Shown: positions 47,364 through 55,491 of the stretch, piece after piece
Layout: each line of letters begins with the position of its first letter
How positions within the stretch are numbered: the stretch's first letter is position 1
Source of the DNA: Mariprofundus aestuarium
GTDB taxonomy: Bacteria > Pseudomonadota > Zetaproteobacteria > Mariprofundales > Mariprofundaceae
Assembly: GCF_002795805.1 (NCBI RefSeq)
Contig: NZ_CP018799.1
Coordinates: forward strand, 186,001-250,000
Direction of reading: 5' to 3'
Length of the DNA: 64,000 nucleotides
Translations under genes and position numbers: made by a program
Notes under the pieces: model-generated
Database searches by the model: none
What the model was told of the DNA's origin: nothing
What the model saw: the letters and a program-made list of their open reading frames with translations, nothing else

Positions 47364-47427
47364 TGAAAGAAGATAACACCTCACTTGGAGGTGTTGGCGA
47401 CCACCGACGGGTGGTCGCCTATTTTTT
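47364..47427 (+). ncRNA. Candidate small RNA with two hairpins
   Basis: An interval of about 64 bases with a first hairpin (AACACCTC / GAGGTGTT, loop ACTTG, 47375-47395) directly followed by a strong terminator hairpin. Together with the promoter-like boxes upstream it looks like a small independent RNA. It could also be only the 3' end of the heme operon message. Confidence 0.35.
47396..47427 (+). terminator. Rho-independent terminator
   Basis: A ten-base-pair stem (GGCGACCACC / GGTGGTCGCC) with the four-base loop GACG is followed by TATTTTTT. It ends the hemD-hemY operon and any small RNA starting near 47365. Confidence 0.9.
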
Positions 47428-47471
47428 ATGTGCGCTTCTTTATTCTCACAGTGTACCCGGAGGATGTGTTG

Positions 47472-47858
47472 TTGACTGATCAGCTTGCTTGGCAAGAAGT
47501 GAATAAGCCGGCAGAGGGTGAGGCTGTCTGTTTCAATCTTAAGGCAAGGGTGCCTCTCTCCAATGGGCAATATGCAGATTTAATTGAGCAGGGTTTTTTG
47601 ATCTGCTATCAGGGGCAATTCAGGGCATGGAGAAACCGCTGCCCACATGCAGGCGCACCGCTGGACTGGGTTCCAGGCCAGTTCTTTTCTGAGAATGGCG
47701 AGCAGCTGGTTTGCCATGTACACCACGCCCACTTCCAGCCGCTTACCGGTGAATGCCTCTCCGGTCCCTGCACCCGTGGTCTCTTCCCTCTGAATTTTCG
47801 CGAGGATGGCGATAAGATTGTCGTTCCCGTTGCAGCGGATGATTCAGGCTGTGAATAG
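47472..47858 (+). CDS. Rieske [2Fe-2S] domain protein
   Basis: A 128-residue soluble protein whose C-terminal half is a Rieske domain. The cluster-binding motifs are RCPHAGAPLDW (Cys, His) and LVCHVHHAHF (Cys, His). The second box matches CxxH with an extra His. It resembles stand-alone Rieske ferredoxins that feed electrons to oxygenases, but no oxygenase is adjacent. GGAGG at 47459-47463 points to TTG 47472 (or 47469) as start; longer frames would run through the terminator hairpin. It has no signal or membrane segment. Confidence 0.82.
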   Translation: MTDQLAWQEVNKPAEGEAVCFNLKARVPLSNGQYADLIEQGFLICYQGQFRAWRNRCPHAGAPLDWVPGQFFSENGEQLVCHVHHAHFQPLTGECLSGPCTRGLFPLNFREDGDKIVVPVAADDSGCE

Positions 47859-47916
47859 GATGATCCAAGTTGCTGGACCATTGTCTCTCCAGCATTGTAA
47901 CGGACGGATATAATCT

Positions 47917-48354
47917 ATGGATGATTTTTTACAGGCTGCGATTGAAGAAGCGAAAAAAGGGGTAGCCGAAGGCGGTATTCCTATCGGATCGGTTCTCGTG
48001 ATAGATGGCCGAATCGTTGGCAGTGGTCACAACAGGCGCGTACAGCAGGGAAGTGCCGTATTGCATGCGGAAATGGACTGCCTGGAGAGTGCCGGACGCA
48101 TCAAGGCATCTGATTATCGCCGCGCAACGCTCTACTCGACACTATCCCCCTGTGACATGTGTAGTGGTGCAGTGCTTCTCTACGGGATTCCGAAGGTGGT
48201 CGTTGGAGAGAATCGTACATTTTGTGGCCCGCAAGCGTACTTGCGGTCGCGAGGTGTAGAGGTGGTCATTGTTGATAACCAGGAGTGTAGAGAACTTATG
48301 GAGAGCTTTATCCAAAACAATCCAGCGTTGTGGAATGAAGATATTGGTGAGTAG
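47917..48354 (+). CDS. Cytosine deaminase, yeast FCY1 type
   Basis: A 145-residue zinc deaminase. HAEMDCLES supplies the zinc His and catalytic Glu, and LSPCDMCSG supplies the two zinc cysteines. The sequence follows yeast cytosine deaminase (FCY1) closely: GGIPIGSVLVIDG, GIPKVVVGEN, YLRSRGVEVVIVD and the end residues WNEDIGE. The likely reaction is cytosine to uracil in pyrimidine salvage. It is unlike the larger E. coli CodA. The start has only a weak ribosome binding site. A terminator follows. Confidence 0.88.
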   Translation: MDDFLQAAIEEAKKGVAEGGIPIGSVLVIDGRIVGSGHNRRVQQGSAVLHAEMDCLESAGRIKASDYRRATLYSTLSPCDMCSGAVLLYGIPKVVVGENRTFCGPQAYLRSRGVEVVIVDNQECRELMESFIQNNPALWNEDIGE

Positions 48355-48383
48355 GGTGGATTCTCATATTCTGCTCTCACAAT

Positions 48384-48414
48384 AAAAAAAGCTCCGATTT
48401 TCGGAGCTTTTTTT
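48384..48414. terminator. Bidirectional rho-independent terminator
   Basis: The stem GCTCCGA / TCGGAGC with a TTT loop is flanked by A7 and T7, so it can end both the deaminase gene and the leftward SRPBCC gene. Confidence 0.92.
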
Positions 48415-48432
48415 ATTTTTTAAGAAGGGCGG

Positions 48433-48879
48433 TTAAGCGCTTGATTCCAGGATTTCCTTTAGGTTGGCAAAATCCATCTCCAGCTCGCGTTTGGCAATGT
48501 GTCCGACCACAGGTGATGCCACTTTAAAGAAGCGCCCTACATCAATGCTCAGTGTGCGGTGAACAAGGGTGGAGTCACCATTCTCCTCGAACTTCATCGA
48601 TGCTTCCATTGGAAACGGTCCGGTTAAACTCTTGGCTGCCCAGTAGCTGCCGTCCGCGTTACGCTCGGTCACTGTCCAGTCCTGCTCAATCACGCGGCCG
48701 AGGAACTTCTCCTTCACGTGATAGACCGAACCGACACTTGGCTCGCCTTCGCTCATCTTTCGCGAATCCAGTATCGATGTCTGCCACATAGGGTCGTTAT
48801 TGCAGTCATCGACAAATGCAATGACGTCAGTAATAGGACGGTTGATCTCAATGCTGGTTTCAAGTTTTTTTAAGGGCAC
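48433..48879 (-). CDS. SRPBCC (polyketide cyclase-like) protein
   Basis: A 148-residue protein of the START/SRPBCC hydrophobic-pocket fold. The N-terminal ETSIEINRPITDVIAFVDDCNNDPMW matches the usual beginning, followed by VYHVKEKFLGRVIEQDWTV and a C-terminal helix RELEMDFANLKEILES. The ligand is unknown. The start is GTG 48879 with AGGAGG a few bases upstream. It follows dapD on the same strand by 27 bases and may be co-transcribed with it. Confidence 0.78.
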   Translation of the reverse strand: MPLKKLETSIEINRPITDVIAFVDDCNNDPMWQTSILDSRKMSEGEPSVGSVYHVKEKFLGRVIEQDWTVTERNADGSYWAAKSLTGPFPMEASMKFEENGDSTLVHRTLSIDVGRFFKVASPVVGHIAKRELEMDFANLKEILESSA

Positions 48880-48906
48880 AAAACCTCCTTGTGGTAGCGG
48901 GAAGCG

Positions 48907-49728
48907 TTATTCGCGCAGCAGCTCGGTAATACCGGTTTTTGAGCGGGTCTTTTCATCGACGGTTTTAACGATAACTGCACAGTAAAGGTTCGGACCACCG
49001 GCTTTGCCAGGCATGGAGCCTGAGACCACCACCGAATAGGCTGGAACTTCACCGTAAGTTGTTTCACCGGTTGCGCGGTTATAAATACGAGTCGACTTGC
49101 CGATATAAACGCCCATCGAAAGCACTGCGCCTTCACGAACGATGACGCCTTCAACCACTTCGGAGCGAGCGCCGATAAAGCAGTTGTCCTCAATGATGGT
49201 GGGGGTGGCCTGCAGTGGCTCCAGTACGCCGCCAATGCCAACACCACCGGAGAGGTGTACGTTCTTGCCGATCTGGGCACAGGAGCCGACAGTGGCCCAG
49301 GTATCAACCATGGTGCCTTCATCAACGTACGCGCCGATATTGACATAAGAGGGCATCAGCACGGTTTTCGGTGCGATGTATGCACCCTTGCGAACCGAAG
49401 CAGGAGGAACAACGCGCATGCCGCCTTTGCGGAACATATCCTCGCCCCAGTTGGCGAACTTCTGTGGAACCTTGTCATAGTAGTTTGTGCCGCCACCATG
49501 GATGACCTGATTGTCGTGCAGCTTGAAGTAGAGCAGTACTGCTTTTTTCAGCCACTCCTGCGTAACCCAGTTGCCTTCATTATCTCTCTCTGCAACGCGG
49601 ACACCACCGTCATCCAGAAGCTGAATGGTATGCTCGACTGAATCACGCACTTCAGCCGTAGCTGAGCGCATATCCCACTCGGCTCTGGTATCCCAAGCAC
49701 CTTCAATGACTTTCTGCAAATGATTCAC
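48907..49728 (-). CDS. dapD: Tetrahydrodipicolinate N-succinyltransferase DapD
   Basis: Succinylates tetrahydrodipicolinate in the succinylase branch of lysine and meso-DAP synthesis. The N-terminal domain shows [24 protein letters not shown] left-handed beta-helix with hexapeptide repeats follows ([42 protein letters not shown]). GTG 49728 is taken as start because AGGAG lies six bases upstream; TTG 49734 would leave no space. The length is 273 residues. A TATACT box about 45 bases upstream could be its promoter. Confidence 0.95.
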   Translation of the reverse strand: MNHLQKVIEGAWDTRAEWDMRSATAEVRDSVEHTIQLLDDGGVRVAERDNEGNWVTQEWLKKAVLLYFKLHDNQVIHGGGTNYYDKVPQKFANWGEDMFRKGGMRVVPPASVRKGAYIAPKTVLMPSYVNIGAYVDEGTMVDTWATVGSCAQIGKNVHLSGGVGIGGVLEPLQATPTIIEDNCFIGARSEVVEGVIVREGAVLSMGVYIGKSTRIYNRATGETTYGEVPAYSVVVSGSMPGKAGGPNLYCAVIVKTVDEKTRSKTGITELLRE

Positions 49729-49819
49729 GGGCAACTCCTGTTGATTAACATATAATATTTAATGTGAAACGAGTATATCGCTTTGGTTGCTGCAATCCAG
49801 CACCAGCGAGGGTTCCGGT

Positions 49820-51022
49820 TCAGCTTAAGACAATCTCTTGTGGCCGCTCATGGCTGAGGAACTCCATGTTTGACATCGTCAGTCCGTAGGCGCCAGCCAG
49901 GCCGAATACAGCAATGTCACCGATATCAGCGCTTTCTACATAGACATTGTTAGCCAGTTTGTCTGCACCGGTGCACAAAGGGCCACCAAAATAGACCGAT
50001 TCGCTGCGGATGGACTCTTGTTCGTCGAACACAATCTGTTTTTCTAGTGAGACAATGGCCAGAGGGTGGTTAATTGCCAGTGCAGCGGGGCGTCGGAAAT
50101 GGTTGATGCCACCAGCACAGATCACCTGTTTTTTACCGCGCGAATCCTTGATATCAAGGATCTCGGTGCAGAACCAGCCAGAATCTGCTGCAAGGTAGCG
50201 GCCAAGTTCCAGGAAAAAGGTGCGCCCCTGATAGCCGTAGCTCTCAATCAGCGCTTTCAGTCCATCGGCATAGGCCTGTGGGTCGAAATCGTGATCTGTT
50301 TCAAGGTAGTCAACACCGAAACCACCGCCAAAGTCGATAATATCACAGAGCAGTTCGGGATGATCGGCTTCAATCTGCTTGGCCATGCCGAATACCAGTT
50401 CACAGTTTTTCAGCAGGTCTGCCACGTTGAGGACGCCTGAGGCGGCATAGACATGCAGGCCGCGGAAGTTGAGTGATTCAAGTGCCACGATCTGCGGCAG
50501 CATGCTGCTGAGCTTCTCTTCATCGATACCGAACTTCTTGGATCCACCGGAGAAGGTGGTCTGGGCTTCATGGATGTCGAAGTCGGCATTGATGCGCAGC
50601 AGGATGTCTTGAGTCTTCCCCGCTTTTTCAGCAATGGCATTTAGTCGGTGGGCTTCGGTGAGCGACTCGATATGTACGGTGCGGATGCTATTGTCTACTG
50701 CCCAGAAGAGCTCTTCCTTCGACTTTCCGGGGCCGGTGTAGATCAGGCCGGAGGCATCAAAGCCAGCTGCAACGGCTTTTTCAGCTTCACCAAGGCTGGC
50801 GATCTCGATGCCCCTGGCTCCCGCTTCGAGGGCGGCAGCAAGGAATGCGGCATGCGGATTCGCTTTCATCGCATAAAAAACTTCAACACCTGCAGGCATG
50901 ATATTCTTCAGGTGGGCGATCTTTTTGCGCATCTCGGTTGTGTCGTAGATATAGCAGTTCAGTGTATCGCCCTTTTCGGCAAGCTCGCGCAAAGTGGCTT
51001 CAACATTTTGAGGTGTCTTCAT
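49820..51022 (-). CDS. PLP-dependent decarboxylase, fold type III, possible DAP decarboxylase
   Basis: A 400-residue member of the Orn/DAP/Arg decarboxylase-2 family. The PLP lysine lies in VFYAMKANPHAAF, the glycine loop is DFGGGFGVDY, and the active-site Cys region is GGPLCTGADKLANN. Position between dapC and dapD suggests that it removes CO2 from meso-DAP to give lysine. Its details (LHVYAASGVLN, ELGRYLAADSGWF, GGINHFRRPA) resemble the BtrK/exosortase-associated decarboxylases more than classical LysA. Substrate assignment is therefore open. Its stop lies about 90 bases ahead of dapD. Confidence 0.8.
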   Translation of the reverse strand: MKTPQNVEATLRELAEKGDTLNCYIYDTTEMRKKIAHLKNIMPAGVEVFYAMKANPHAAFLAAALEAGARGIEIASLGEAEKAVAAGFDASGLIYTGPGKSKEELFWAVDNSIRTVHIESLTEAHRLNAIAEKAGKTQDILLRINADFDIHEAQTTFSGGSKKFGIDEEKLSSMLPQIVALESLNFRGLHVYAASGVLNVADLLKNCELVFGMAKQIEADHPELLCDIIDFGGGFGVDYLETDHDFDPQAYADGLKALIESYGYQGRTFFLELGRYLAADSGWFCTEILDIKDSRGKKQVICAGGINHFRRPAALAINHPLAIVSLEKQIVFDEQESIRSESVYFGGPLCTGADKLANNVYVESADIGDIAVFGLAGAYGLTMSNMEFLSHERPQEIVLS

Positions 51023-51033
51023 GGTCAGGGCCT

Positions 51034-52227
51034 CTAGATTCTTACCGCTTTCAGGCGGCGGGCAAGTTCTTTTGCGGCATCAGGTCCATCGACCAGGGCT
51101 GCACGGATGAAGCCTGCGCCGGGATTGATGCCGTTGCTATCTTCTGCACCGAGATAGGTGCCGGGCAGTATGGTTACTGCTTGCTGCTCGTAGGCAGCGA
51201 GGGCAAAGGCCTCATCATCCGCAACAGGCAGCCAGACAAAGAATGATCCAGCCGGAATATCACCACCATAAACACCGAAAAAGGCTTTCAGGCTTTGGCG
51301 ATAAACATCCAGATGCTGGGCAACATGCACCTCATCCGACCATGCCGCAGCAGCCACATGCTGTAGCGGCAGTGGCGTGGCTGGACCTGTATAACTGCGT
51401 AGTTTGGTGAAGCGTTTGATCAGTTCTGCATCCCCTGCGATGAGGCCGGAGCGCATGCCGGGAAGTGCGGAGCGTTTGGAGAGCGAGTTCATGACCAGGC
51501 AACGGGAGAAATCGGTTCGGCCCAGTTTTTCGGCGACCTCAAGAAGCCCGGCGGGCTTCTTCTGCCAGAAAATCTCCGAGTAACAATCATCCGATACAAT
51601 GGAGAAGTCGTGGCGGTCGGCCAGCTCAAGAAGTTCTCTGTAGTACGCTTCATCGGCAATCCAGCCGGTAGGGTTTGAAGGCGAACAGACATAAATCAAC
51701 GCCGTGTTGGCCCATACATGTTCAGGAACCGAAGCAAGATCGGGGGCAAAGCCACTGGCTTGGGTGCAGGGCAGGAACCATGGCTGAGCACCGGCAGTAA
51801 TCGCTGCGCCAAGATAGATCTGATACATCGGATTGGGCATCAACACATAAGGGCGCTCGCCATTTTGTGTGTCCGGATTAACCAGCGCGTGGGCAATGGC
51901 AAAGAGTGATTCACGGGTTCCGTTGGCTGAGAGTACCTGTGTGACAGGGTCGACCTCTGCAAGGTTGTAACGACGTTTCAGCCATGCGGCAATCGCACTG
52001 CGCAGCTCTATGCCACCGATGGTGGATGGATATTTTGAGAAGCCGCCGAGGTTTTTATTCAGCGTATCTGCGACAAAACCCGGCAGTGGTAGGCGTGGCT
52101 CTCCGGCACCGGCATCGATGTGAGGCAGTTCAGGGTTGGGGGTATGGCCGTCAAACAGGTCTTTCAGGCGCTCAAATGGATAAGCACCAAGCTGTTCAAG
52201 GCGAGGTTGATTTGATTTGTCAGGCAT
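51034..52227 (-). CDS. dapC: Succinyldiaminopimelate aminotransferase DapC
   Basis: A fold-type I PLP aminotransferase, 397 residues. The PLP lysine lies in NSLSKRSALPGMRSGLIAG, and the phosphate-binding/ring-stacking stretch is VLSANGTRESLFAIAHAL. SPSNPTGWIADEAYY is also typical. The match to DapC, including GAYPFERLKDLFDG at the start, and the neighbourhood with dapD favour this role over other class I aminotransferases. It begins one base after the lipoprotein stop on the same strand. Confidence 0.9.
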   Translation of the reverse strand: MPDKSNQPRLEQLGAYPFERLKDLFDGHTPNPELPHIDAGAGEPRLPLPGFVADTLNKNLGGFSKYPSTIGGIELRSAIAAWLKRRYNLAEVDPVTQVLSANGTRESLFAIAHALVNPDTQNGERPYVLMPNPMYQIYLGAAITAGAQPWFLPCTQASGFAPDLASVPEHVWANTALIYVCSPSNPTGWIADEAYYRELLELADRHDFSIVSDDCYSEIFWQKKPAGLLEVAEKLGRTDFSRCLVMNSLSKRSALPGMRSGLIAGDAELIKRFTKLRSYTGPATPLPLQHVAAAAWSDEVHVAQHLDVYRQSLKAFFGVYGGDIPAGSFFVWLPVADDEAFALAAYEQQAVTILPGTYLGAEDSNGINPGAGFIRAALVDGPDAAKELARRLKAVRI

Positions 52228-52228
52228 A

Positions 52229-52666
52229 TTATTTATTGAACAGGTCTACGCCGCTAGCTCGAATCATTTTGCTCCACGGGCTAAAAGACCCGTTCACATC
52301 AATGGCGCGCACACGGAACAGCCACTCTTTATCCGCTACTTTCAGGTTGATAAGTTTCTTCGCCTCGACGCCAACATTGTTGGCCATAGGGGTATCTTCC
52401 TGATAACGCTGCCAGAAACCGGGGCACTGACAGTAGGGGTCGATCTCGGTGCGATCAATCTGCAAGCCGATCCCTTTCGGGTTGCCCTGCAGGGTATAGG
52501 TCAACTCAAGCACATTACCCACCACCTGATGCTGAAGGTTCAGCAGCTGCGGCTTCGTCGAAGGGTCAGTCGCCATCTGTGGCGCCTCTTTACGGCCGCA
52601 ACCAGTCAGCAGCAGGGCAGTGACAATCAGGAGAGATAGCGTGTGAAACAGACGATTAGACTTCAT
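52229..52666 (-). CDS. Lipoprotein with Fn3-like domain
   Basis: A 145-residue lipoprotein. The signal peptide ends in the lipobox LLTGC, followed by GRKE. The rest is a beta-rich domain that looks like a single fibronectin type III repeat (VLELTYTLQGNPKG, WLFRVRAIDVNGSFSPWSK). It occupies the place of the small lipoprotein that accompanies lysA in many Gammaproteobacteria, but is longer. The ATG overlaps the argH stop by one base (TAATG). Function unknown. Confidence 0.75.
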   Translation of the reverse strand: MKSNRLFHTLSLLIVTALLLTGCGRKEAPQMATDPSTKPQLLNLQHQVVGNVLELTYTLQGNPKGIGLQIDRTEIDPYCQCPGFWQRYQEDTPMANNVGVEAKKLINLKVADKEWLFRVRAIDVNGSFSPWSKMIRASGVDLFNK

Positions 52667-54045
52667 TATATTTCCAGCTCCTTTTTCCAGGCAGCAACCT
52701 GAAGGCGCACCTGATTCGGCGCAGTGCCGCCAATATGATCACGGGCAGCCACACAGCTCTCTACTGAAAGTGCGCGCACCATATCTGCGCTCAGTCGATC
52801 GTCTATGGAGATGCAGGCAGCCTCATCCATCGCATGTAGTTCAATGCCCTCTTTTATGCAGTGGGCGACGGACTTGCCGACAATCTCATGTGCATCCCGG
52901 AACGGTACGCCGGCGCGCACCAGGGCATCAGCCAGGTCGGTTGCAGTCGCAAAGCCAGATGATGCTGCAGCGTGCAGGATCGACTTGTTGACCTTCATGC
53001 CCGGCAGCATGTCGCCGAAAACGCGCAGGCTTCCTTCGAGGTTATCGAAGGCATCAAAGATCGAAGCTTTGTCCTCCTGCATATCCTTGTTGTAGGCCAG
53101 AGGCAGGCTTTTAACTGTTGTCAGGATGGCAACCAGGCCGCCGATGATGCGCCCTGTTTTGCCGCGAACTAGCTCAGGCATATCCGGGTTCTTCTTCTGA
53201 GGCATAATGGATGAGCCGGTGCAGAAGGCGTCCGGCAGATCGACAAATTGGAACTGGGCGCTCATCCAGAGAATCAGCTCCTCGGAAAAACGGGAGAGGT
53301 GGACGGCGGTAATTGAAGCGGCAGCCAGCAACTCCATAATAAAATCGCGATCGGATACGGCATCGAGCGAGTTATCGGTCGGGCCGTCAAAACCGAGTTC
53401 GGTTGCGGTCATGTGCCTGTCGATCGGGAAGGTGGTTCCTGCAAGGGCGGCTGAGCCCAGGGGGCAGCGGTTCATGCGGGCTGAGGCATCGGCAAAGCGG
53501 CCTGCATCGCGCTTGAACATTTCGACATAGGCGAGCAGGTGATGCCCCAGAGTTACCGGCTGTGCAGTCTGCAGGTGGGTAAAGCCGGGCATGATTGTTT
53601 CGGCGTGCTCCTCCGCAAGCAACACGAGAACCTTCTGCAGGTGGCGGATGCGCCCCATGATATCGACTGTGCGTCGACGCAGGTAGAGGCGGGTATCGGT
53701 AGCAACCTGGTCGTTTCTGGAACGTGCCGTGTGCAGTCGTTTGCCCGCATCGCCGATTTTGTCGGTCAGGCGAGCTTCGATATTCATATGCACATCTTCC
53801 AGTGCAATCGTGAACTCAAACTCACCGCTGTTAATCTCACCGAGAATTTCATCCAGTCCACGCAGGATAGCGTTGCAGTCCTCGTGAGAGAGGATGCCTT
53901 GTGCCGTCAGCATTTTAGCATGTGCACGCGAACCGGCGATATCCTCGGCATACATGCGTGCATCCACATCGATTGATGCGTTGAATGCTTCTACAAATTC
54001 ATTGGTAGGGGACTCAAAACGGCCACCCCAGGGTTTTTCAGACAT
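52666..54045 (-). CDS. argH: Argininosuccinate lyase ArgH
   Basis: Splits argininosuccinate to arginine and fumarate. The superfamily signature GSSIMPQKKNPD is intact. MSEKPWGGRFESPTNEFVEAFNAS is the expected N-terminus, so the start is ATG 54045 rather than an upstream codon at 54075. HTARSRNDQVATD and GFTHLQTAQPVTLGHHLLAY are other conserved stretches. The length is 459 residues. It leads a run of leftward amino-acid genes (argH, lipoprotein, dapC, decarboxylase, dapD). Confidence 0.95.
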   Translation of the reverse strand: MSEKPWGGRFESPTNEFVEAFNASIDVDARMYAEDIAGSRAHAKMLTAQGILSHEDCNAILRGLDEILGEINSGEFEFTIALEDVHMNIEARLTDKIGDAGKRLHTARSRNDQVATDTRLYLRRRTVDIMGRIRHLQKVLVLLAEEHAETIMPGFTHLQTAQPVTLGHHLLAYVEMFKRDAGRFADASARMNRCPLGSAALAGTTFPIDRHMTATELGFDGPTDNSLDAVSDRDFIMELLAAASITAVHLSRFSEELILWMSAQFQFVDLPDAFCTGSSIMPQKKNPDMPELVRGKTGRIIGGLVAILTTVKSLPLAYNKDMQEDKASIFDAFDNLEGSLRVFGDMLPGMKVNKSILHAAASSGFATATDLADALVRAGVPFRDAHEIVGKSVAHCIKEGIELHAMDEAACISIDDRLSADMVRALSVESCVAARDHIGGTAPNQVRLQVAAWKKELEI

Positions 54046-54114
54046 ATTGGCTATCCATGAAAAGTGATGTGGCAACTATAGCTGTGCTTTGTAAGAACGG
54101 AAACAGCCTTGAAA

Positions 54115-54318
54115 TCAGTAATGGGGCGGAGGTGTCTCTTCATCGGGTCGGGCGAGCCCTGATGAGCTGTCTACCTTCATATGCTCACGTATGTGTCTCA
54201 TCTCTTTTTCCAGCCTGTCGATCTGTTGCTGCTGGCGGGTCACCACATCGTTCAGTTCGCCGATGATATGATCCTGATATGAGATTTTGGTTTCCAGTTC
54301 GATCAGTCGCTCTTCCAT
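54115..54318 (-). CDS. slyX: SlyX family protein
   Basis: A 67-residue coiled-coil protein. The helical stretch MEERLIELETKISYQDHIIGELNDVVTRQQ matches SlyX, and the C-terminus ends in PPPHY, the tail seen in the family. The role is unknown. I choose ATG 54318, with GGGTGAGG just upstream. It lies 69 bases before argH on the same strand. Confidence 0.85.
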   Translation of the reverse strand: MEERLIELETKISYQDHIIGELNDVVTRQQQQIDRLEKEMRHIREHMKVDSSSGLARPDEETPPPHY

Positions 54319-54384
54319 GCGCCTCACCCTACTTTAGCTGCCCGGTGAATGCAGCAGCTTCACGCTGCATGCCGAGGCATCTGT

Positions 54385-55383
54385 TTATATCCACTGTGGC
54401 GGTGGCTCCTGCATCGCGCCCATCTGCTCCTTCAGGATCAACACATGCTGCTCCCAGTAGCTCTGCGTATTGAACCACGGGAATGCATACTTGAATGCCG
54501 GATCATCCCAGCGACGAGCCATCCAGGCTGCATGATGCATGATACGCAGTGTGCGCAACGGTTCGATCAGGCTAAGTTCACTGGTGTCGAAATCGTGGAA
54601 CTGCGTATATGCGGTGAGCAGGATATCGAGTGTGGCGTTCACCTGGGCGTTATCACCTGAGAGAAACATCCAGAGATCCTGAATGGCAGGGCCCATGCGC
54701 GCATCATCAAAATCAATGATATACGGTCCTCCCAATCCATAGTCTTTGGCTTCCCAGAGAATGTTTCCCTGATGCCCATCGCCATGCAGCCGGATCAATT
54801 CAGGATTAATGCTTTCAAAACGCAGCTCAATAACATCAAGGAGATCCTTGGCTACGCTTTCATAGGCCGCCTCAAGCTCTGGGGGAATGAAGCCATTTTC
54901 GAGCAGGAATTCACAGGAGTCATCACCGAAGGTGTGAACATCCAGTGTTGGCCGATGTTTAAAACTGCAGGTTGTACCAAGGGCGTGGATGCGGCCGATA
55001 TAGCGGCCGAGCTGCTCCAGCTGTTCCTTGCTCTCCAGATCGGGGGCCCGCCCGGCTTTGAGCGGATAGAGTGAGAAACGGTAGTTCTGAAAGTGGAATA
55101 GCGTACTGCCGTCGATAACTATCGGCGGTACGGCCGGTATGTCGAGATCAGCCAGCTCGAGGGTAAATGCATGTTCCTCGAGGATTGCAGCATCTGACCA
55201 GCGGTTGGGGCGGTAGAATTTAGCCACCAGCGATCCGGACTCAACGCCAACGAGGTAGACCCGGTTCTCATAGGAGTTAAGAGCCAGCAACTGCCCTGCG
55301 CAATCATAGCCCGCGCTCTCAACCGCCTGCAGTATCTGTTCCGGTCCAAGCCGGAAAAATGAATCTCTCTCATCCTGTTTCAT
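54385..55383 (-). CDS. srkA: Stress response kinase A (SrkA/YihE/RdoA)
   Basis: A Ser/Thr protein kinase of the APH/choline-kinase fold, 332 residues. ALNSYENRVYLVGVESG and LVAKFYRPNRW form the nucleotide lobe. LIRLHGDGHQGNILW holds the catalytic HGDxHxxN, and YIIDFDDARMGPAIQDLW holds the metal-binding DFD. In E. coli it protects against stress-induced death, in part by opposing MazEF toxin action. No toxin-antitoxin pair is seen here. It is divergent from the Bax-like gene. Confidence 0.92.
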   Translation of the reverse strand: MKQDERDSFFRLGPEQILQAVESAGYDCAGQLLALNSYENRVYLVGVESGSLVAKFYRPNRWSDAAILEEHAFTLELADLDIPAVPPIVIDGSTLFHFQNYRFSLYPLKAGRAPDLESKEQLEQLGRYIGRIHALGTTCSFKHRPTLDVHTFGDDSCEFLLENGFIPPELEAAYESVAKDLLDVIELRFESINPELIRLHGDGHQGNILWEAKDYGLGGPYIIDFDDARMGPAIQDLWMFLSGDNAQVNATLDILLTAYTQFHDFDTSELSLIEPLRTLRIMHHAAWMARRWDDPAFKYAFPWFNTQSYWEQHVLILKEQMGAMQEPPPQWI

Positions 55384-55473
55384 CGAGCAACGCTAACACC
55401 GTAAGAGCAAGAGGTATCCAGCATTCTAGGGGCAGTCTGCCTTGTGCCTCCGGTCACAGAGCCGGCGGGCCAC

Positions 55474-55482
55474 TGCTTTAGT
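55474..55482 (+). promoter_or_regulatory. Possible extended -10 before the Bax-like gene
   Basis: TGcTTTAGT resembles an extended -10 element. Transcription from it would begin about three bases before the ATG at 55492, which has no ribosome binding site. The match is moderate. Confidence 0.3.
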
Positions 55483-55491
55483 ATGGCGGTC

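Noticed and set aside
47375-47419. Two tandem hairpins as a guanidine-II (mini-ykkC) riboswitch
   Set aside because: Only the second hairpin has an ACG-like loop; the first loop is ACTTG. The next gene is a Rieske protein, not a guanidine exporter, and a terminator follows directly.
47909-47914. TATAAT just before the cytosine deaminase ATG as its promoter
   Set aside because: Only two bases separate it from the ATG, so transcription would begin inside the gene and miss the start codon.
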